From: Actinospineispora spinosispora DSM 44797
GTDB taxonomy: Bacteria > Actinomycetota > Actinomycetes > Mycobacteriales > Pseudonocardiaceae
NCBI RefSeq assembly: GCF_000429025.1
Contig: NZ_AUBB01000010.1
Span: 1-64,000 of the forward strand
Direction: 5' to 3'
DNA length: 64,000 nucleotides
Positions 47,349 to 57,035 of this stretch are shown here, piece by piece; within the stretch, counting starts at the first letter, position 1; the number at the start of each line of letters is the position of its first letter. Both the position numbers and the translations under genes were made by a program. A model generated the notes under the pieces. It worked only from the letters and a program-made list of their open reading frames with translations. It made no database searches and had not been told where the DNA came from.

Positions 47349-48112
47349 GTGTCCGTGGTGTTCGCGGTCTGCGGTGCGGCATTCGCCACCTGGGCATCCA
47401 GGGTCCCCGCCGTCGCCGCGCACGTCGGGTTGGGTTCGGCCGAGATGGCGGTCGGTCTGTTCGGGCTCGCAGCGGGCTCGGTGGCCGCACTGCTGGCGGC
47501 CGGCCCGTTGATCACGAAGATCGGCAGCCGATGGGGGTGCTGGTCGGGGCGGCGCTGCTGTGCGGCGGACTGCCGACGCTCGTGGCGGCACTGGTTCTGT
47601 TCGGCGTAGGCAACAGCGTGCTCGACGTCTCGATGAACGCGCACGCCGCCCGGGTCGAACGGGTCTACCAACGACCGATCTTCGCCGGATTCCACGCCTT
47701 CTGGAACATCGGCGGACTGCTCGGATCGGGTCTGAGTGCCCTCCTGGCGGCCCGTGAGGTCCCGATCCAGGTGCACTTCTCCCTCGCGGGTTGCGGTCTT
47801 CTCCTGGCCGCACTGGCGGCCGCGATCGGCTGTTTCCTGACCGGGGCCGTCCCGGGACAGGGCGGCGCGGCTCTGGTCGTGCCGAGCCGGGCGTTGCTCG
47901 CGCTCGGGGTGATCGCGTTCTGCGGGTTCCTGGTGGGAGGGACCATCAACGACTGGAGCGCGTTGCTGCTGGTCGGAAACGGGGCGGACGCCACGATCGC
48001 CTCGCTCGGCTACTTCGCGTTCTCCCTGACGATGATCGCGGTCCGGCTCGTCGCCGATAGCAGCGGTTTTGCCCGTGGTTCTTTCTACTATGGCCTGGAC
48101 CGGGGCAGGTGA
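47349..48112 (+). pseudogene. frameshifted and 3'-truncated MFS transporter
   Basis: Residues from GTG 47349 (VSVVFAVCGAAFATWASRVP...) form the first two helices of an MFS permease up to about 47530. The homologous sequence then continues in another frame from GADRW-like to GAALLCGG, with VLDVSMNAHAARVERVYQRP and FAGFHAFWNIGGLLGSGLSA. The reading ends at 48112 after SLTMIAVRLVAD; the last 17 codons come from the inverted-repeat element starting at 48063. About 120 C-terminal residues are missing, so the gene is inactive unless the sequence contains errors. Confidence 0.8.
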
Positions 48113-48444
48113 GGTTCGGGGCCGGTTATCGTCGCCGGCCGGCAGTTGGGTGCGCGGGCTGCGCCCGGATGCTTCTCGAACCAGCACACCACTAGCTCCA
48201 CCGGTCCCATACGCACCACCTCGCAGAGCCTCGTGTCGCGTCGCAGATGCTGCAGTGTCTGCGACGCGACATGAAGCTCTGCGAAGTCGCCCCGATGGTG
48301 CTGATGTGACTGGTGGGGTGATCAGGATTCGGTGGCTGCCGGGCGCAGCCCGCGCACCCAACCGCCAGTCGGCCGCCACGACCGGACCCGAACCTCACCG
48401 GCCCCGGTCCGGACCGTAGTAGACACAACCACAAGCAAAACCGC
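48063..48444. repeat. 382-bp inverted-repeat element truncating an MFS gene
   Basis: Arms 48063-48168 and 48339-48444 are both 106 bp, start and end with GCGGTTTTGC / GCAAAACCGC, and match over most of their length (for example GGGTGCGCGGGCTGCGCCCG is perfect). The 170-bp centre holds a nested palindrome (48222-48283) with TCGCGTCGCAGA / TCTGCGACGCGA. There is no ORF for a transposase. It interrupts the MFS pseudogene at its 3' end. Confidence 0.82.
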
Positions 48445-48524
48445 AGGTCACGCACCATGATCTACTTAACCTGAGCGGCATTGGTCTGGGGATCTCTGTG
48501 CGAGCCGCTAAGCATGACATGACA

Positions 48525-48556
48525 AAGCGGGCCCGACCTTGTGGTCGGGCCCGCTT
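48525..48556 (-). terminator. hairpin terminator of the qcr operon
   Basis: AAGCGGGCCCGACC (48525-48538) is perfectly inverted at 48543-48556 around TTGT. It lies 21 bp past the qcrB stop on the minus strand. No T run. Confidence 0.75.
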
Positions 48557-48576
48557 GTGTTGCTGGATGTGGAGAC

Positions 48577-50277
48577 TCAGCCGTTGTCGTCCATCGGGCG
48601 GCCCGCAAGCTCGCGCGCCCCCGTGTTGGAGTGACCGTTCGAACCGGCGTGGCCGTTCGACGAGTGGCCGTTCGAGCCGGTCAGGGCGTCGGCGCGGGCC
48701 TGCTCGAGTGCGGCGGTCTCGTCGGCGGGGTCCGGGCTCATGAACGAGCCGGGGACCGGGTGGCCGGCGGTGCCGAGCTGGTTCATCCGCTTCGGAACGG
48801 CAGCGCCCTGGTAGGCGAGCGGAATGGCGTGACCGTGCGAGTCGACGCCGGCCAGCGGCTGGTGGACCTCGATGAACTCACCGTGCGGCAGCCGCTTGAT
48901 GATGCCCGTCTCGATGCCGTGCTCCAGCACCGCGCGGTCGCTGCGCTGCAGACCGATGCAGAACCGGTAGGTGACCCAGTAGGCCAGCGGCGGCAGCAGG
49001 AAGATGCCGATCCGGCCCGCCCAGGTGGTCGCGTTCAGCGAGATGTTGAACCGCTCGGAGATGATGTCGTTCGAGCCGCACAGCACCAGCCAGGCGTAGA
49101 ACGTGATCGCCATGATGCCCAGCGAGGTACGGACCGGGACATCCCTCGGACGCTGCAACAGGTTGTGCATCGCGTTGTCCTTGGTGAACTTCCGCTCGAT
49201 CATCGGGTACATGGCCGCGAGGCCGTGGATGAGCGGGAGGAACAGCGGGCTGGCCCAGAACGCAGGCGGGATCAGGTAGGTGTCCGCGATGTTGATCTCC
49301 CACGGCGGGAAGATGCGGAGCATGCCCTCGGTGAACAGCACGTACCAGTCGGGCTGTGAACCGGCCGAGATGTGCGACGGGTTGTACGGGCCGAAGTTCC
49401 AGATCGGGTTGATCTGGAAGAGCCCCGCCATCAGGCAGATGATGCCGATGCAGGCGGCGCCGAACGCGGCACCCTTGGCGGCGAAGACCGGCAGGATGCG
49501 GACGCCGACGACGTTCTTCTCGGTCCGTCCCGGGCCGGGGAACTGGGTGTGCTTCTGGTACCAGACCAGTCCGACGTGCACCGCGATCAGCGCCAGCAGG
49601 ATGCCGGGCAACAAGAACACGTGGACGATGTAGAGCCTCGGGATCAGCTCGTGACCCGGGAACTCGCCACCGAAGACCAGCCAGTGCGTCCAGGTGCCCA
49701 TCACCGGGATGGACATCATGAAGCCGGACATGATCCGCAGGCCGGTGCCGGACAGCAGGTCGTCGGGCAGGGAGTAGCCGGTGAAGCCCTCCATGAAGCC
49801 CATCAGGATCAGGACGATGCCGATGACCCAGTTGGTCTCGCGCGGCTTGCGGAACGCGCCGGTGAAGTAGGTGCGGAACATGTGCACGAACATCGCCGCG
49901 ACGAACAGCAGCGCCGCCCAATGGTGGATCTGCCGGACGAACAGGCCGCCGCGCACGTCGAAGGAGATACCGAGCGCGCTCTCGTAGGCACGGGACATCG
50001 ACAGACCGCGCAGGTTGTCGAACGCCCCGTTGTAGGTGACCTCCTGCATCGACGGGTCGAAGAAGAGGCCCAGGTACGTACCGGACGCGAGCAGGACGAT
50101 GAAGCTGTACAGCGCGATCTCACCGAGCATGAACGACCAGTGCGTCGGGAAGACCTTGTTGAACTGCTTACGCATCCCGGAGGCCGGGTGATACCGCTCG
50201 TCGAGCTGGTCGAGGGCGTCAGCGGCTTTCGCCTGCAGCGCCCCCGAACTCGTGGTGGGGGTGGTGATGGAACTCAC
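48577..50277 (-). CDS. qcrB: cytochrome bc1 complex cytochrome b subunit
   Basis: A 566-aa membrane subunit of the bcc complex that oxidises menaquinol. [13 protein letters not shown], the paired heme-b histidines (QIHHWAAL...[11 protein letters not shown] and [17 protein letters not shown]) and the Qo-site PDWY motif ([11 protein letters not shown], the actinobacterial form of PEWY) are visible. The C-terminal extension is Ala/Gly/Ser/Asn/His-rich with NGH repeats. GTG 50277 overlaps the qcrA stop by 4 bp. QcrB is the target of imidazopyridine-type inhibitors in mycobacteria. Confidence 0.96.
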   Translation of the reverse strand: MSSITTPTTSSGALQAKAADALDQLDERYHPASGMRKQFNKVFPTHWSFMLGEIALYSFIVLLASGTYLGLFFDPSMQEVTYNGAFDNLRGLSMSRAYESALGISFDVRGGLFVRQIHHWAALLFVAAMFVHMFRTYFTGAFRKPRETNWVIGIVLILMGFMEGFTGYSLPDDLLSGTGLRIMSGFMMSIPVMGTWTHWLVFGGEFPGHELIPRLYIVHVFLLPGILLALIAVHVGLVWYQKHTQFPGPGRTEKNVVGVRILPVFAAKGAAFGAACIGIICLMAGLFQINPIWNFGPYNPSHISAGSQPDWYVLFTEGMLRIFPPWEINIADTYLIPPAFWASPLFLPLIHGLAAMYPMIERKFTKDNAMHNLLQRPRDVPVRTSLGIMAITFYAWLVLCGSNDIISERFNISLNATTWAGRIGIFLLPPLAYWVTYRFCIGLQRSDRAVLEHGIETGIIKRLPHGEFIEVHQPLAGVDSHGHAIPLAYQGAAVPKRMNQLGTAGHPVPGSFMSPDPADETAALEQARADALTGSNGHSSNGHAGSNGHSNTGARELAGRPMDDNG

Positions 50278-51416
50278 GATGATCTCCGCTCCCAGAAGCC
50301 GGGTCCAACAGCTTCGTCGAAGTCGCCGGTCGCCACGAAGTATCCCTCTTTGTCGACCGAGATGGGAAGTTGTGGAAGCGCCCGGGTGGCGGGACCGAAC
50401 ACCGGCTTGGCGTACTCGGTGGCCAGGAACTGCGACTGGTGGCACGGGCAGAGGATGCGGTTCGTCTGCGCCTCGAACAGCGAGGTCGGGCAGCCCAGGT
50501 GGGTGCAGACCTTCGAGTATGCGTAGTAGTCGCCGTAGTGGAAGTTCTCCCGGCCGGCGCGCTGCGTGACCTTGGTGCCCGGGCGGAGCCGGATCAGCAT
50601 GACCGGTGCGTCGGAGGCGTGCAGCGGCTCGTCCAGCTTCTCCGCGCTCTCCAGGTCGGACAGGCGGAACGGGAAGACGGTCTCGATGCTCGCGGCGTCG
50701 AGGTCCTCGGGGCGGACCCGGACCTCGATCTTGTTCTTGAGGATCTCCTCGGCCGGGAGCGAGACGTCGCGGCGCAGGTAGACGGTCTCACCGTGCTCGG
50801 ACTTCCACGGTGTGACCCACAGCGCGGCCTCGGCGCCGCCCTTCCACGGGTTGCGGATGAGGCCACCGAGTGCGACGACCCCGACCCCGAGGCCGAAGAT
50901 GCCACCGGCAAGACCGAGGCTGCGCATGATCATCTTGCGGCGGCCGAAGCCGGTGCTCTTGCCCGCGCTGGCCAGCTGGGCCATCACGGTGCGGCGGTCG
51001 ATGTCGTCCGACCGGCCGTCGTGGCGCTGCTGGACCGACAGCTCGTCGGGGAAGAAGCGCTTGACGTAGGTGATCAGACCGACGCCGATGGTCAGCAGCG
51101 CCAGGCCGAAGCTGGTGCCGATGACCGGGGTGTACAGCGAGTACATGAGGTGACCGGGCTGGCCGGGTGCCTTGTACTGGAACGGCCAGGCGATGAAACC
51201 GACCACGAAGATCAGCGCGAACAGCGCCGACAGCAGGAACCACTTGGCGACCGCGCGCTCGGCGCGCTTCTCGGCGCGGGTCCCCTCGACCGGGAACCGA
51301 GGCGCGTTGCGATGGACGACGACGTCGTCGAGCTCGGAGGCCAGCTGGGCCAGCTGCTCCGGCGTCATCTCGTCCACCTCGGCCTGGGTCGGCCGGTTGG
51401 AGGTACCGCCACTCAT
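50274..51416 (-). CDS. qcrA: cytochrome bc1 complex Rieske iron-sulfur subunit
   Basis: A 380-aa Rieske protein with three predicted N-terminal membrane helices, the actinobacterial layout. Cluster ligands are CTHLGC and CPCHQSQF near residues 320-345. ATG 51416 overlaps the qcrC stop by 4 bp. It carries electrons from menaquinol at QcrB to QcrC. Confidence 0.96.
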   Translation of the reverse strand: MSGGTSNRPTQAEVDEMTPEQLAQLASELDDVVVHRNAPRFPVEGTRAEKRAERAVAKWFLLSALFALIFVVGFIAWPFQYKAPGQPGHLMYSLYTPVIGTSFGLALLTIGVGLITYVKRFFPDELSVQQRHDGRSDDIDRRTVMAQLASAGKSTGFGRRKMIMRSLGLAGGIFGLGVGVVALGGLIRNPWKGGAEAALWVTPWKSEHGETVYLRRDVSLPAEEILKNKIEVRVRPEDLDAASIETVFPFRLSDLESAEKLDEPLHASDAPVMLIRLRPGTKVTQRAGRENFHYGDYYAYSKVCTHLGCPTSLFEAQTNRILCPCHQSQFLATEYAKPVFGPATRALPQLPISVDKEGYFVATGDFDEAVGPGFWERRSS

Positions 51417-52246
51417 GCCTTTGCTCCCAACCACAGTGCGACGGCGACCATCGCGGTGATGCCGAAGACCCAGGCGATCAGGCCCTCGGACACCGGGCCG
51501 ATACCGCCGAGGCCGTTGCCGCCGGGGTCGTTCTGGCCGTCGGCCACCGACTTGACGTACGCGATGATGTCCTTCTTCTCGTCCGGAGCGAGCTGCCGGT
51601 CGGAGAAGTGCGGCATGTTCTGCGGGCCGCTGAGCATCGCGGTGTAGATCTGCGCTTCGGTCGCCGGGGCGAGCGGCGGCGCGAACTTGCCGGAGGAGAG
51701 CGCGCCACCCTGTGCGGTGAAGTTGTGGCACGAGGCGCAGTTCAGCCGGAAGAGCTCACCACCGCGAGCCGGGTTCGGCCCGCGCAGGGCCATCCCGTCC
51801 TCGGCCGGGCGCTGCGGGCCGCCACCGTTGGCCTGCACGAACGCGGACAGCGCGTCGATGTTGTGCGCGCCTTCCGGCTTGCTCATGTCGAGGTCGGCCA
51901 GCGGGTGCTTGCGCTCGGCCTGCGCCTCCTGGCGGGCCAGCGGCATGCGGCCGCTCGACACCTGGAAGTAGGTGGCGGCGGAGCCGACACCGATCAGGCT
52001 GGGGCCTCGGTCGGCGACACCCTGCAGGTTGGCACCGTGGCAGCTGATGCAGTGGTTGTCGAAGACCTGCTGGCCCTGAGCGACGAGCTGGGAGTCGTCG
52101 GCCGCGACGGCGGTCTGTGGCTGCGGTGCGAACACGGAGTACAGGGCTCCCGCGCTGAGCAGTGCAATGCCCAGCGCAAGGGCGCCGGCCACGCGGCGTT
52201 GCATCTTGCTCCGGCCGCCTCGGCGGCGGGATGTGGTGGGAGTCAT
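51413..52246 (-). CDS. qcrC: cytochrome bc1 complex diheme cytochrome c subunit
   Basis: A 277-aa protein with an N-terminal anchor helix (about 17-40), two cytochrome c domains with CISCH and CASCH heme sites, and a C-terminal anchor helix. Two hemes on one subunit replace a soluble cytochrome c, so electrons go straight to CtaC. First gene of qcrCAB in this order after ctaE; 49 bp separate it from ctaE. Confidence 0.95.
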   Translation of the reverse strand: MTPTTSRRRGGRSKMQRRVAGALALGIALLSAGALYSVFAPQPQTAVAADDSQLVAQGQQVFDNHCISCHGANLQGVADRGPSLIGVGSAATYFQVSSGRMPLARQEAQAERKHPLADLDMSKPEGAHNIDALSAFVQANGGGPQRPAEDGMALRGPNPARGGELFRLNCASCHNFTAQGGALSSGKFAPPLAPATEAQIYTAMLSGPQNMPHFSDRQLAPDEKKDIIAYVKSVADGQNDPGGNGLGGIGPVSEGLIAWVFGITAMVAVALWLGAKA

Positions 52247-52295
52247 CGCGGAGTCTCGAACCCTCGCTGTCAGATCAGGCGCTCGTAGCGAGCGG

Positions 52296-52907
52296 TCAGC
52301 GGATGAAGTAGATCACGGCGAACAGGCCGATCCAGACGACGTCGACGAAGTGCCAGTAGTAGGACACGACGATCGCGGCGGTGGCCTGTGCCGGTGTGAA
52401 CTTGCTGAGCTTGGTGCGGATCAGCAGGAAGACGAACGCGATGAGCCCACCGGTCACGTGCAGGGCGTGGAACCCGGTGGTCAGGTAGAAGACAGTGCCG
52501 TACGCGCCTGAGGGGATCGTGGTGGCGTGCTCGGTGATGAGCACCCGGTACTCGTTCGCCTGACCGAGCACGAAGAACGTGCCCATGATGAGCGTCACCA
52601 GGTACCACCTGCGCAGGCCGAACACGTCGCCGCGCTCGGCGGCGAACACGCCGTACTGGCAGGTGAACGAGGACGCGACCAGGACGATCGTCACGACCAG
52701 CGCGTAGGGCACGTTCAGTTCGGTCGGGGGTGGTGGCCACTCGCCGACGTTCTGTGCCCGCGCGGTGAAGTAGATCGCGAAGAGCCCGGCGAAGAACATC
52801 AGCTCGCTGGACAGCCAGACGATCGTGCCGATGCTGACCATGTTCGGTCGGTTCAGCGAGTGGATTCGCTGACTGATATTGGGAGCTGCCGTCGTCACGG
52901 GGGTCAT
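52296..52907 (-). CDS. ctaE: cytochrome c oxidase subunit III
   Basis: A 203-aa five-helix subunit of the aa3 oxidase, with [22 protein letters not shown] near the start, [10 protein letters not shown] and the final [19 protein letters not shown]. It heads ctaE-qcrC-qcrA-qcrB on the minus strand, as in Rv2193-Rv2196. ATG 52907 is family-typical. The ctaD subunit I gene is not in this window. Confidence 0.96.
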   Translation of the reverse strand: MTPVTTAAPNISQRIHSLNRPNMVSIGTIVWLSSELMFFAGLFAIYFTARAQNVGEWPPPPTELNVPYALVVTIVLVASSFTCQYGVFAAERGDVFGLRRWYLVTLIMGTFFVLGQANEYRVLITEHATTIPSGAYGTVFYLTTGFHALHVTGGLIAFVFLLIRTKLSKFTPAQATAAIVVSYYWHFVDVVWIGLFAVIYFIR

Positions 52908-53026
52908 TATTACCCGTTAGGCCATTCCGGTCCGTTCAGGGTTACGCGCGCTGCGTCACATTGCCTTCGTTAAGGGGACCGACAGCCGCCCTGGTGGTGT
53001 TCCGTTCCCCGGATATCATCACCGCC

Positions 53027-53461
53027 GTGAGTAATGCAGCAGGCGCGGAGAACGAGTCGGTTCAGCGGACCGTTCTGGTCTTCAGCCATCGTGACCAGGT
53101 CCGGGAGTCCATCACCAACGCGGTGGGCAGACGGCCCGCGCCTGACGTCGGCAGGGTGAAGTTCCTCGAGGCCTCGACGATCGCCGAAGTGCTGGTCGCG
53201 ATGGACTCGGGCAAGGTCGACCTGGCGATTCTCGACGGTGAGGCTCAGCCGACCGGGGGCATCGGGTTGTCCCGCCAGCTGAAGAACGAGATCACCGACT
53301 GCCCGCCGATCGTGGTCGCGGTGCAGCGCAGGGACGACCGGTGGCTGGCGACGTGGTCGCAGGCCGACGCGGTGCTGGTGCACCCGCTCGACCCGCTGCT
53401 GGCCGCGGAGACCGTCGCCGACGTGCTGCGTCGGCGCGGGGTTCCGGCCACCAGGGCCTGA
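53027..53461 (+). CDS. degenerate response-regulator receiver-like protein
   Basis: A 144-aa single-domain protein with the alternating beta-alpha pattern of a CheY-like receiver: strand 1 TVLVFSH, strand 3 [12 protein letters not shown] with a candidate phospho-acceptor Asp, strand 4 PPIVVAVQ and strand 5 [11 protein letters not shown]. The acidic pair normally after strand 1 is replaced (SHRDQ) and the conserved Lys of strand 5 is His. It may therefore not be phosphorylated. GTG 53027 keeps the full strand 1. No kinase or output domain is adjacent; it precedes trpD by 25 bp. Confidence 0.75.
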   Translation: MSNAAGAENESVQRTVLVFSHRDQVRESITNAVGRRPAPDVGRVKFLEASTIAEVLVAMDSGKVDLAILDGEAQPTGGIGLSRQLKNEITDCPPIVVAVQRRDDRWLATWSQADAVLVHPLDPLLAAETVADVLRRRGVPATRA

Positions 53462-53486
53462 GGCCTTGTCTCAGCCGGAGTCTCAG

Positions 53487-54536
53487 GTGGGCGGCGAGCG
53501 CACCTGGCCGGACCTGATCGGGCTGTTGCTCGCCGGCACCGACCTGACCGAGGCCGACACCGCGTGGGTGATGGACCAGGTACTGGCCGGTGACGCCACC
53601 GACGTCCGGCTGGCCGGCTTCCTCATCGCGCTGCGCGGTAAGGGCGAGACGGCGGAGGAGATCGCCGGGCTGGCGAAGGCGATGCTGGCGCACGGCAAGC
53701 GGGTGACGCTCACCACGCCCGCCGTCGACGTCGTCGGTACCGGGGGCGATCGGTCGCACAGCGTCAACATCTCCACCATGACCTCGGTCGTCGTGGCGGC
53801 CGCCGGCGTGCCGGTGGTGAAGCACGGGAACCGCGCGGCCTCGTCCCGTTCCGGTGCCGCCGACCTGCTCGAAGAGCTGGGTGTGTCGATCGGTCTCGAC
53901 TCCGATGCGGTCGCGCGGTGTGTCCGGGAGCTGGGTATCGGCTTCTGCTTCGCGCCGGTGTTCCACTCGTCCATGCGTTTCGCGGCGGCGGCGCGCCGCG
54001 AGCTGGGTGTGCCCACCGCGATGAACCTGCTGGGCCCGCTGACCAACCCGGCGCAGCCGTCCGCCGGCCTCGTCGGCTGCGCCGACCAGCGGCTCGCCCC
54101 GGTCATCGCCGAGGTGCTCGCCGGCCGTGGTTCCTCCGCCCTCGTGGTCCGGGGCGACGACGGGCTCGACGAGATCACCACGACCAGCACGACGTCGGTG
54201 TGGGTGGTGAGCGACGGCAAGGTCCGGCGTGACTCGCTGGACGTGACGGAGCTGGGTCTGCCCCGGGTGGACATGAGCGATCTGCGCGGTGGGGACGTCG
54301 CGTTCAACGCCGACGTCGCCAGGCGGCTGTTCGCTGGCGAAACCGGTCCGGTCCGGGACGCGGTGCTGGTGAATGCGGCGGGTGCGGTCGCGGCGTTCAC
54401 CGGATTGAGCGACGATTTGGTGACCGATTTGCGCACGGCACTCGATCGGGTCGCCGCCGCTGTCGATTCCGGCGCCGCCGAATCATTGCTGGCCCGTTGG
54501 GTGACGCTGTCGAATTCGCTGAGCGAACACTCCTAG
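53487..54536 (+). CDS. trpD: anthranilate phosphoribosyltransferase
   Basis: A 349-aa enzyme joining PRPP and anthranilate in tryptophan synthesis. [17 protein letters not shown] is the PRPP loop, [21 protein letters not shown] and [31 protein letters not shown] (in segments) follow in family order. GTG 53487 is preferred because GGAG lies six bases upstream; a TTG at 53466 would extend it by seven residues. The ctaE-trpD adjacency matches Rv2193-Rv2192c. Confidence 0.94.
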   Translation: MGGERTWPDLIGLLLAGTDLTEADTAWVMDQVLAGDATDVRLAGFLIALRGKGETAEEIAGLAKAMLAHGKRVTLTTPAVDVVGTGGDRSHSVNISTMTSVVVAAAGVPVVKHGNRAASSRSGAADLLEELGVSIGLDSDAVARCVRELGIGFCFAPVFHSSMRFAAAARRELGVPTAMNLLGPLTNPAQPSAGLVGCADQRLAPVIAEVLAGRGSSALVVRGDDGLDEITTTSTTSVWVVSDGKVRRDSLDVTELGLPRVDMSDLRGGDVAFNADVARRLFAGETGPVRDAVLVNAAGAVAAFTGLSDDLVTDLRTALDRVAAAVDSGAAESLLARWVTLSNSLSEHS

Positions 54537-54554
54537 GAGTTGTTCAGCACACCG

Positions 54555-54677
54555 CTAGCGCTTGCGCTGGCTCCACCACCAGCGCGCGATGACCACGAGC
54601 CCGGCGACCAGACCGGCCAGGACGACGAGCTGTCCGAGCGGGGAGGACAGCCCGGTCGGGTCCGGTGTGGCCAGCAT
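54555..54677 (-). CDS. small single-pass membrane protein, 40 aa
   Basis: ATG 54677 to TAG 54555 encodes a polar start (MLATPDPTGLSSPLGQ), one hydrophobic helix (LVVLAGLVAGLVVIA) and a basic, Trp-rich tail (RWWWSQRKR), the order expected for a real small membrane protein with the tail inside by the positive-inside rule. Function unknown. It is convergent with trpD and 83 bp from the divergent DUF3046 gene. Confidence 0.55.
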   Translation of the reverse strand: MLATPDPTGLSSPLGQLVVLAGLVAGLVVIARWWWSQRKR

Positions 54678-54760
54678 CTGGCCACGGTACCGAAAATCGG
54701 TCGCCGGGCGGTCGACGGTCCGGGCGTCGGCCTGGCATCGGCGGCGGTTAGCGTGCGGGG

Positions 54761-54955
54761 GTGCGATTGACCCATTTCCGACAGCTCATGGCCGAGGAGT
54801 TCGGCTCGGTTCGTGCCGGCTCGCTCGCGGCGGACCACGTCATCGCGGACCTCGGCGGCCGGACGGTGGACCAGGCCCTGGAAGCAGGCATCGACCCGAA
54901 GGACGTCTGGCGCGCGGTGTGCGCGACTTTCGAGGTTCCGGCCGAACGACGGTGA
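54761..54955 (+). CDS. DUF3046 protein
   Basis: A 64-aa protein MRLTHFRQLMAEEFG...GIDPKDVWRAVCATFEVP. This is the DUF3046 family, nearly always found just upstream of recA in actinomycetes (Rv2738c next to Rv2737c). No activity is known. Start GTG 54761. About 200 bp with the SOS box separate it from recA. Confidence 0.9.
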   Translation: MRLTHFRQLMAEEFGSVRAGSLAADHVIADLGGRTVDQALEAGIDPKDVWRAVCATFEVPAERR

Positions 54956-55017
54956 CGCGAGGTTCGGCATCGGGCGTTGAGCGGCGCATCTTGCCACAAC
55001 GGCGTGTCCTTGCGGCT

Positions 55018-55033
55018 TCGAACAGCCGTTCGG
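55018..55033 (+). promoter_or_regulatory. LexA (SOS) box before recA
   Basis: TCGAAC-AGCC-GTTCGG differs from the actinobacterial SOS consensus TCGAAC-N4-GTTCGA only at the last base. It lies 122 bp before the recA ATG. Damage-inducible control of recA (and recX) is inferred from the consensus. Confidence 0.8.
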
Positions 55034-55154
55034 CTATGGTGTTGTCCACATGCGGCGGAGTTATCCACCGACGGCAGTCGTGGCCCACAAAATGTCGGAC
55101 GTGAGCCCTAACGTCATCCCCATCGCATCCCTACTTTGACAAGGTGGCAATTCG

Positions 55155-56192
55155 ATGAGCGCTCCCGACCGCGAGAAGGCGCTAGCACTCGCGCTCGCCC
55201 AGATCGAGAAGAACCACGGCAAGGGCTCGGTGATGCGCCTCGGAGACGAGGTGCGCGCACCCATCGGGGTCACGCCGACCGGTTCGATCGCACTGGACGT
55301 GGCGCTCGGCGTCGGCGGGCTGCCCCGCGGCCGGATCGTCGAGATCTACGGCCCGGAGTCCTCCGGCAAGACGACCGTCGCGCTGCACGCGGTGGCCAAC
55401 GCGCAGGCCGCCGGTGGCGTGGTGGCGTTCATCGACGCCGAGCATGCGCTCGACCCGGAGTACGCCAAGGCTCTGGGCGTCGACACGGACGCGCTGCTCG
55501 TCTCCCAGCCCGATACGGGTGAGCAGGCGCTGGAGATCGCCGACATGCTGATCCGCTCCGGTGCGCTCGACGTCATCGTCATCGACTCGGTCGCCGCGCT
55601 GGTGCCCCGCGCCGAGATCGAGGGCGAGATGGGCGACAGCCACGTCGGTCTGCAGGCCAGGCTCATGAGCCAGGCGCTGCGCAAGATCACCAGTGCGTTG
55701 AACAACTCGGGAACGACCGCGATCTTCATCAACCAGCTCCGCGAGAAGATCGGCGTCATGTTCGGCTCGCCGGAGACCACGACCGGAGGTAAGGCGCTGA
55801 AGTTCTACGCCTCGGTGCGTCTGGACATCCGCCGCATCGAGACCTTGAAGGACGGCACCGACGCGGTCGGTAACCGCACTCGGGTCAAGGTCGTGAAGAA
55901 CAAGGTGGCGCCGCCGTTCAAGCAGGCGGAGTTCGACATCCTGTTCGGCAAGGGCATCAGCCGGGAGGGCTCGCTCATCGACGTGGGTGTCGAGCAGGCG
56001 CTGATCCGCAAGGCCGGCGCCTGGTACACCTACGAGGGCGACCAGCTGGGGCAGGGCAAGGAGAACGCCCGTAAGTTCCTGCTGGAGAACCCGGACGTGG
56101 CCGCTGAGATCGAGAAGCGGATCAAGGAGAAGCTGGGTATCGGTGCACAGCTGGACGCCGATGCGACGGTGCCGGCTCCGGTCGACTTCTGA
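55155..56192 (+). CDS. recA: recombinase A
   Basis: A 345-aa RecA without intein. Walker A GPESSGKT is near residues 70-77, [15 protein letters not shown] is Walker B, and [21 protein letters not shown] contains DNA-binding loop 2 just before [15 protein letters not shown] 55155 starts [10 protein letters not shown]. It drives homologous strand exchange and LexA cleavage. recX follows with a 2-bp gap. Confidence 0.98.
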   Translation: MSAPDREKALALALAQIEKNHGKGSVMRLGDEVRAPIGVTPTGSIALDVALGVGGLPRGRIVEIYGPESSGKTTVALHAVANAQAAGGVVAFIDAEHALDPEYAKALGVDTDALLVSQPDTGEQALEIADMLIRSGALDVIVIDSVAALVPRAEIEGEMGDSHVGLQARLMSQALRKITSALNNSGTTAIFINQLREKIGVMFGSPETTTGGKALKFYASVRLDIRRIETLKDGTDAVGNRTRVKVVKNKVAPPFKQAEFDILFGKGISREGSLIDVGVEQALIRKAGAWYTYEGDQLGQGKENARKFLLENPDVAAEIEKRIKEKLGIGAQLDADATVPAPVDF

Positions 56193-56194
56193 TC

Positions 56195-56755
56195 GTGGCG
56201 TGGGAGTCGACGAGGTCGAGGGCTCGCGCCGCCGACCCGCCGGACGATCCTGAGACGACCGCGAAGGCGATCTGCCTTCGGCTGCTCACCGACCGGGCAC
56301 GGACCCGGTCGGAGCTGGCCGACGCGCTTCGTCGCCGAGGCATCGAGGACGCCGTGTCGGCGCGGATCCTCGATCGCTTCGACGAGGTCGGCCTGATCGA
56401 TGACGAGGCGTTCGCCGGGCAGTGGGTCCGGTCGCGGCACCAGCACCGTGGTCTCGGCCGGCGGGCGATCGCCATGGAGCTGCACCGCAAGGGTGTCGCC
56501 AAGGAAGTGGCCGACGAGGCTTTGGCCGAGGTCGACCCGGAGTCCGAGCGGGCCCGCGCCCGCGAGCTGGTCGACAAGCGGCTGCGCACGATGACCGTCG
56601 ACGGCCCGGACGACCGGGTGAAGGCCGGCCGCAGGTTGCTCGGCATGCTGGCCCGCAAGGGCTACCCGTCCGGGGTGTCCAACGAGGTCGTCCGAGCGGC
56701 CCTGGCCGAGCGCGGAGCAGAAGAAGACGAGCTCGGCCCACCCGACCTGGCCTGA
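56195..56755 (+). CDS. recX: recombination regulator RecX
   Basis: A 186-aa helical protein of three-helix repeats that inhibits RecA filaments. AICLRLLTDRARTRSELADALRRRG, GLIDDEAFAGQWVRSR and GYPSGVSNEVVRAAL are typical repeat segments. GTG 56195 is 2 bp after the recA stop, the usual recA-recX operon. Confidence 0.94.
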   Translation: MAWESTRSRARAADPPDDPETTAKAICLRLLTDRARTRSELADALRRRGIEDAVSARILDRFDEVGLIDDEAFAGQWVRSRHQHRGLGRRAIAMELHRKGVAKEVADEALAEVDPESERARARELVDKRLRTMTVDGPDDRVKAGRRLLGMLARKGYPSGVSNEVVRAALAERGAEEDELGPPDLA

Positions 56756-57035
56756 CGGATCAGCGCTGCCACACCGTGCCGTGTGGTGTGATCGGTCGGC
56801 CGCGAGCCGAGCCGAACCGAACCGAACCACAGCAAAGCTGGCTCCGCGAGTCTCCGGAGGAGTTCCGGCGAAGGCCGGCGCCTTGACTGTCCGAAACCCA
56901 CCTCGTCAGCTGTCAGGGCGGCTCCCACGTTGGCAACAAGCGCGCGCTTGGCGACGAAGGAGCTTGTTCTTCGGGGAGTACCCCAGCGAGCTTGCGAGCC
57001 GGGGTGGTCACCGAAAAACTCCGCGCGGAACAGGC
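56756..57035. other. repeat-bearing gap between recX and the LysR gene
   Basis: A 280-bp convergent gap without a credible gene. It holds the CTCCGCGAG repeat copy (56841-56879), an imperfect hairpin in which TTCGGGGAGTACCCC (about 56970) faces GGGGTGGTCACCGAA (about 57001), and GCGCGGAACAGG shared with the ilvE upstream region. Confidence 0.55.
56841..56879 (+). repeat. CTCCGCGAG repeat copy after recX
   Basis: GCTCCGCGAGTCTCCGGAGG followed by AGTTCCGGCGAAGGCCGG; nearly identical to 33496-33535 and partly to 17851-17878. Confidence 0.7.
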
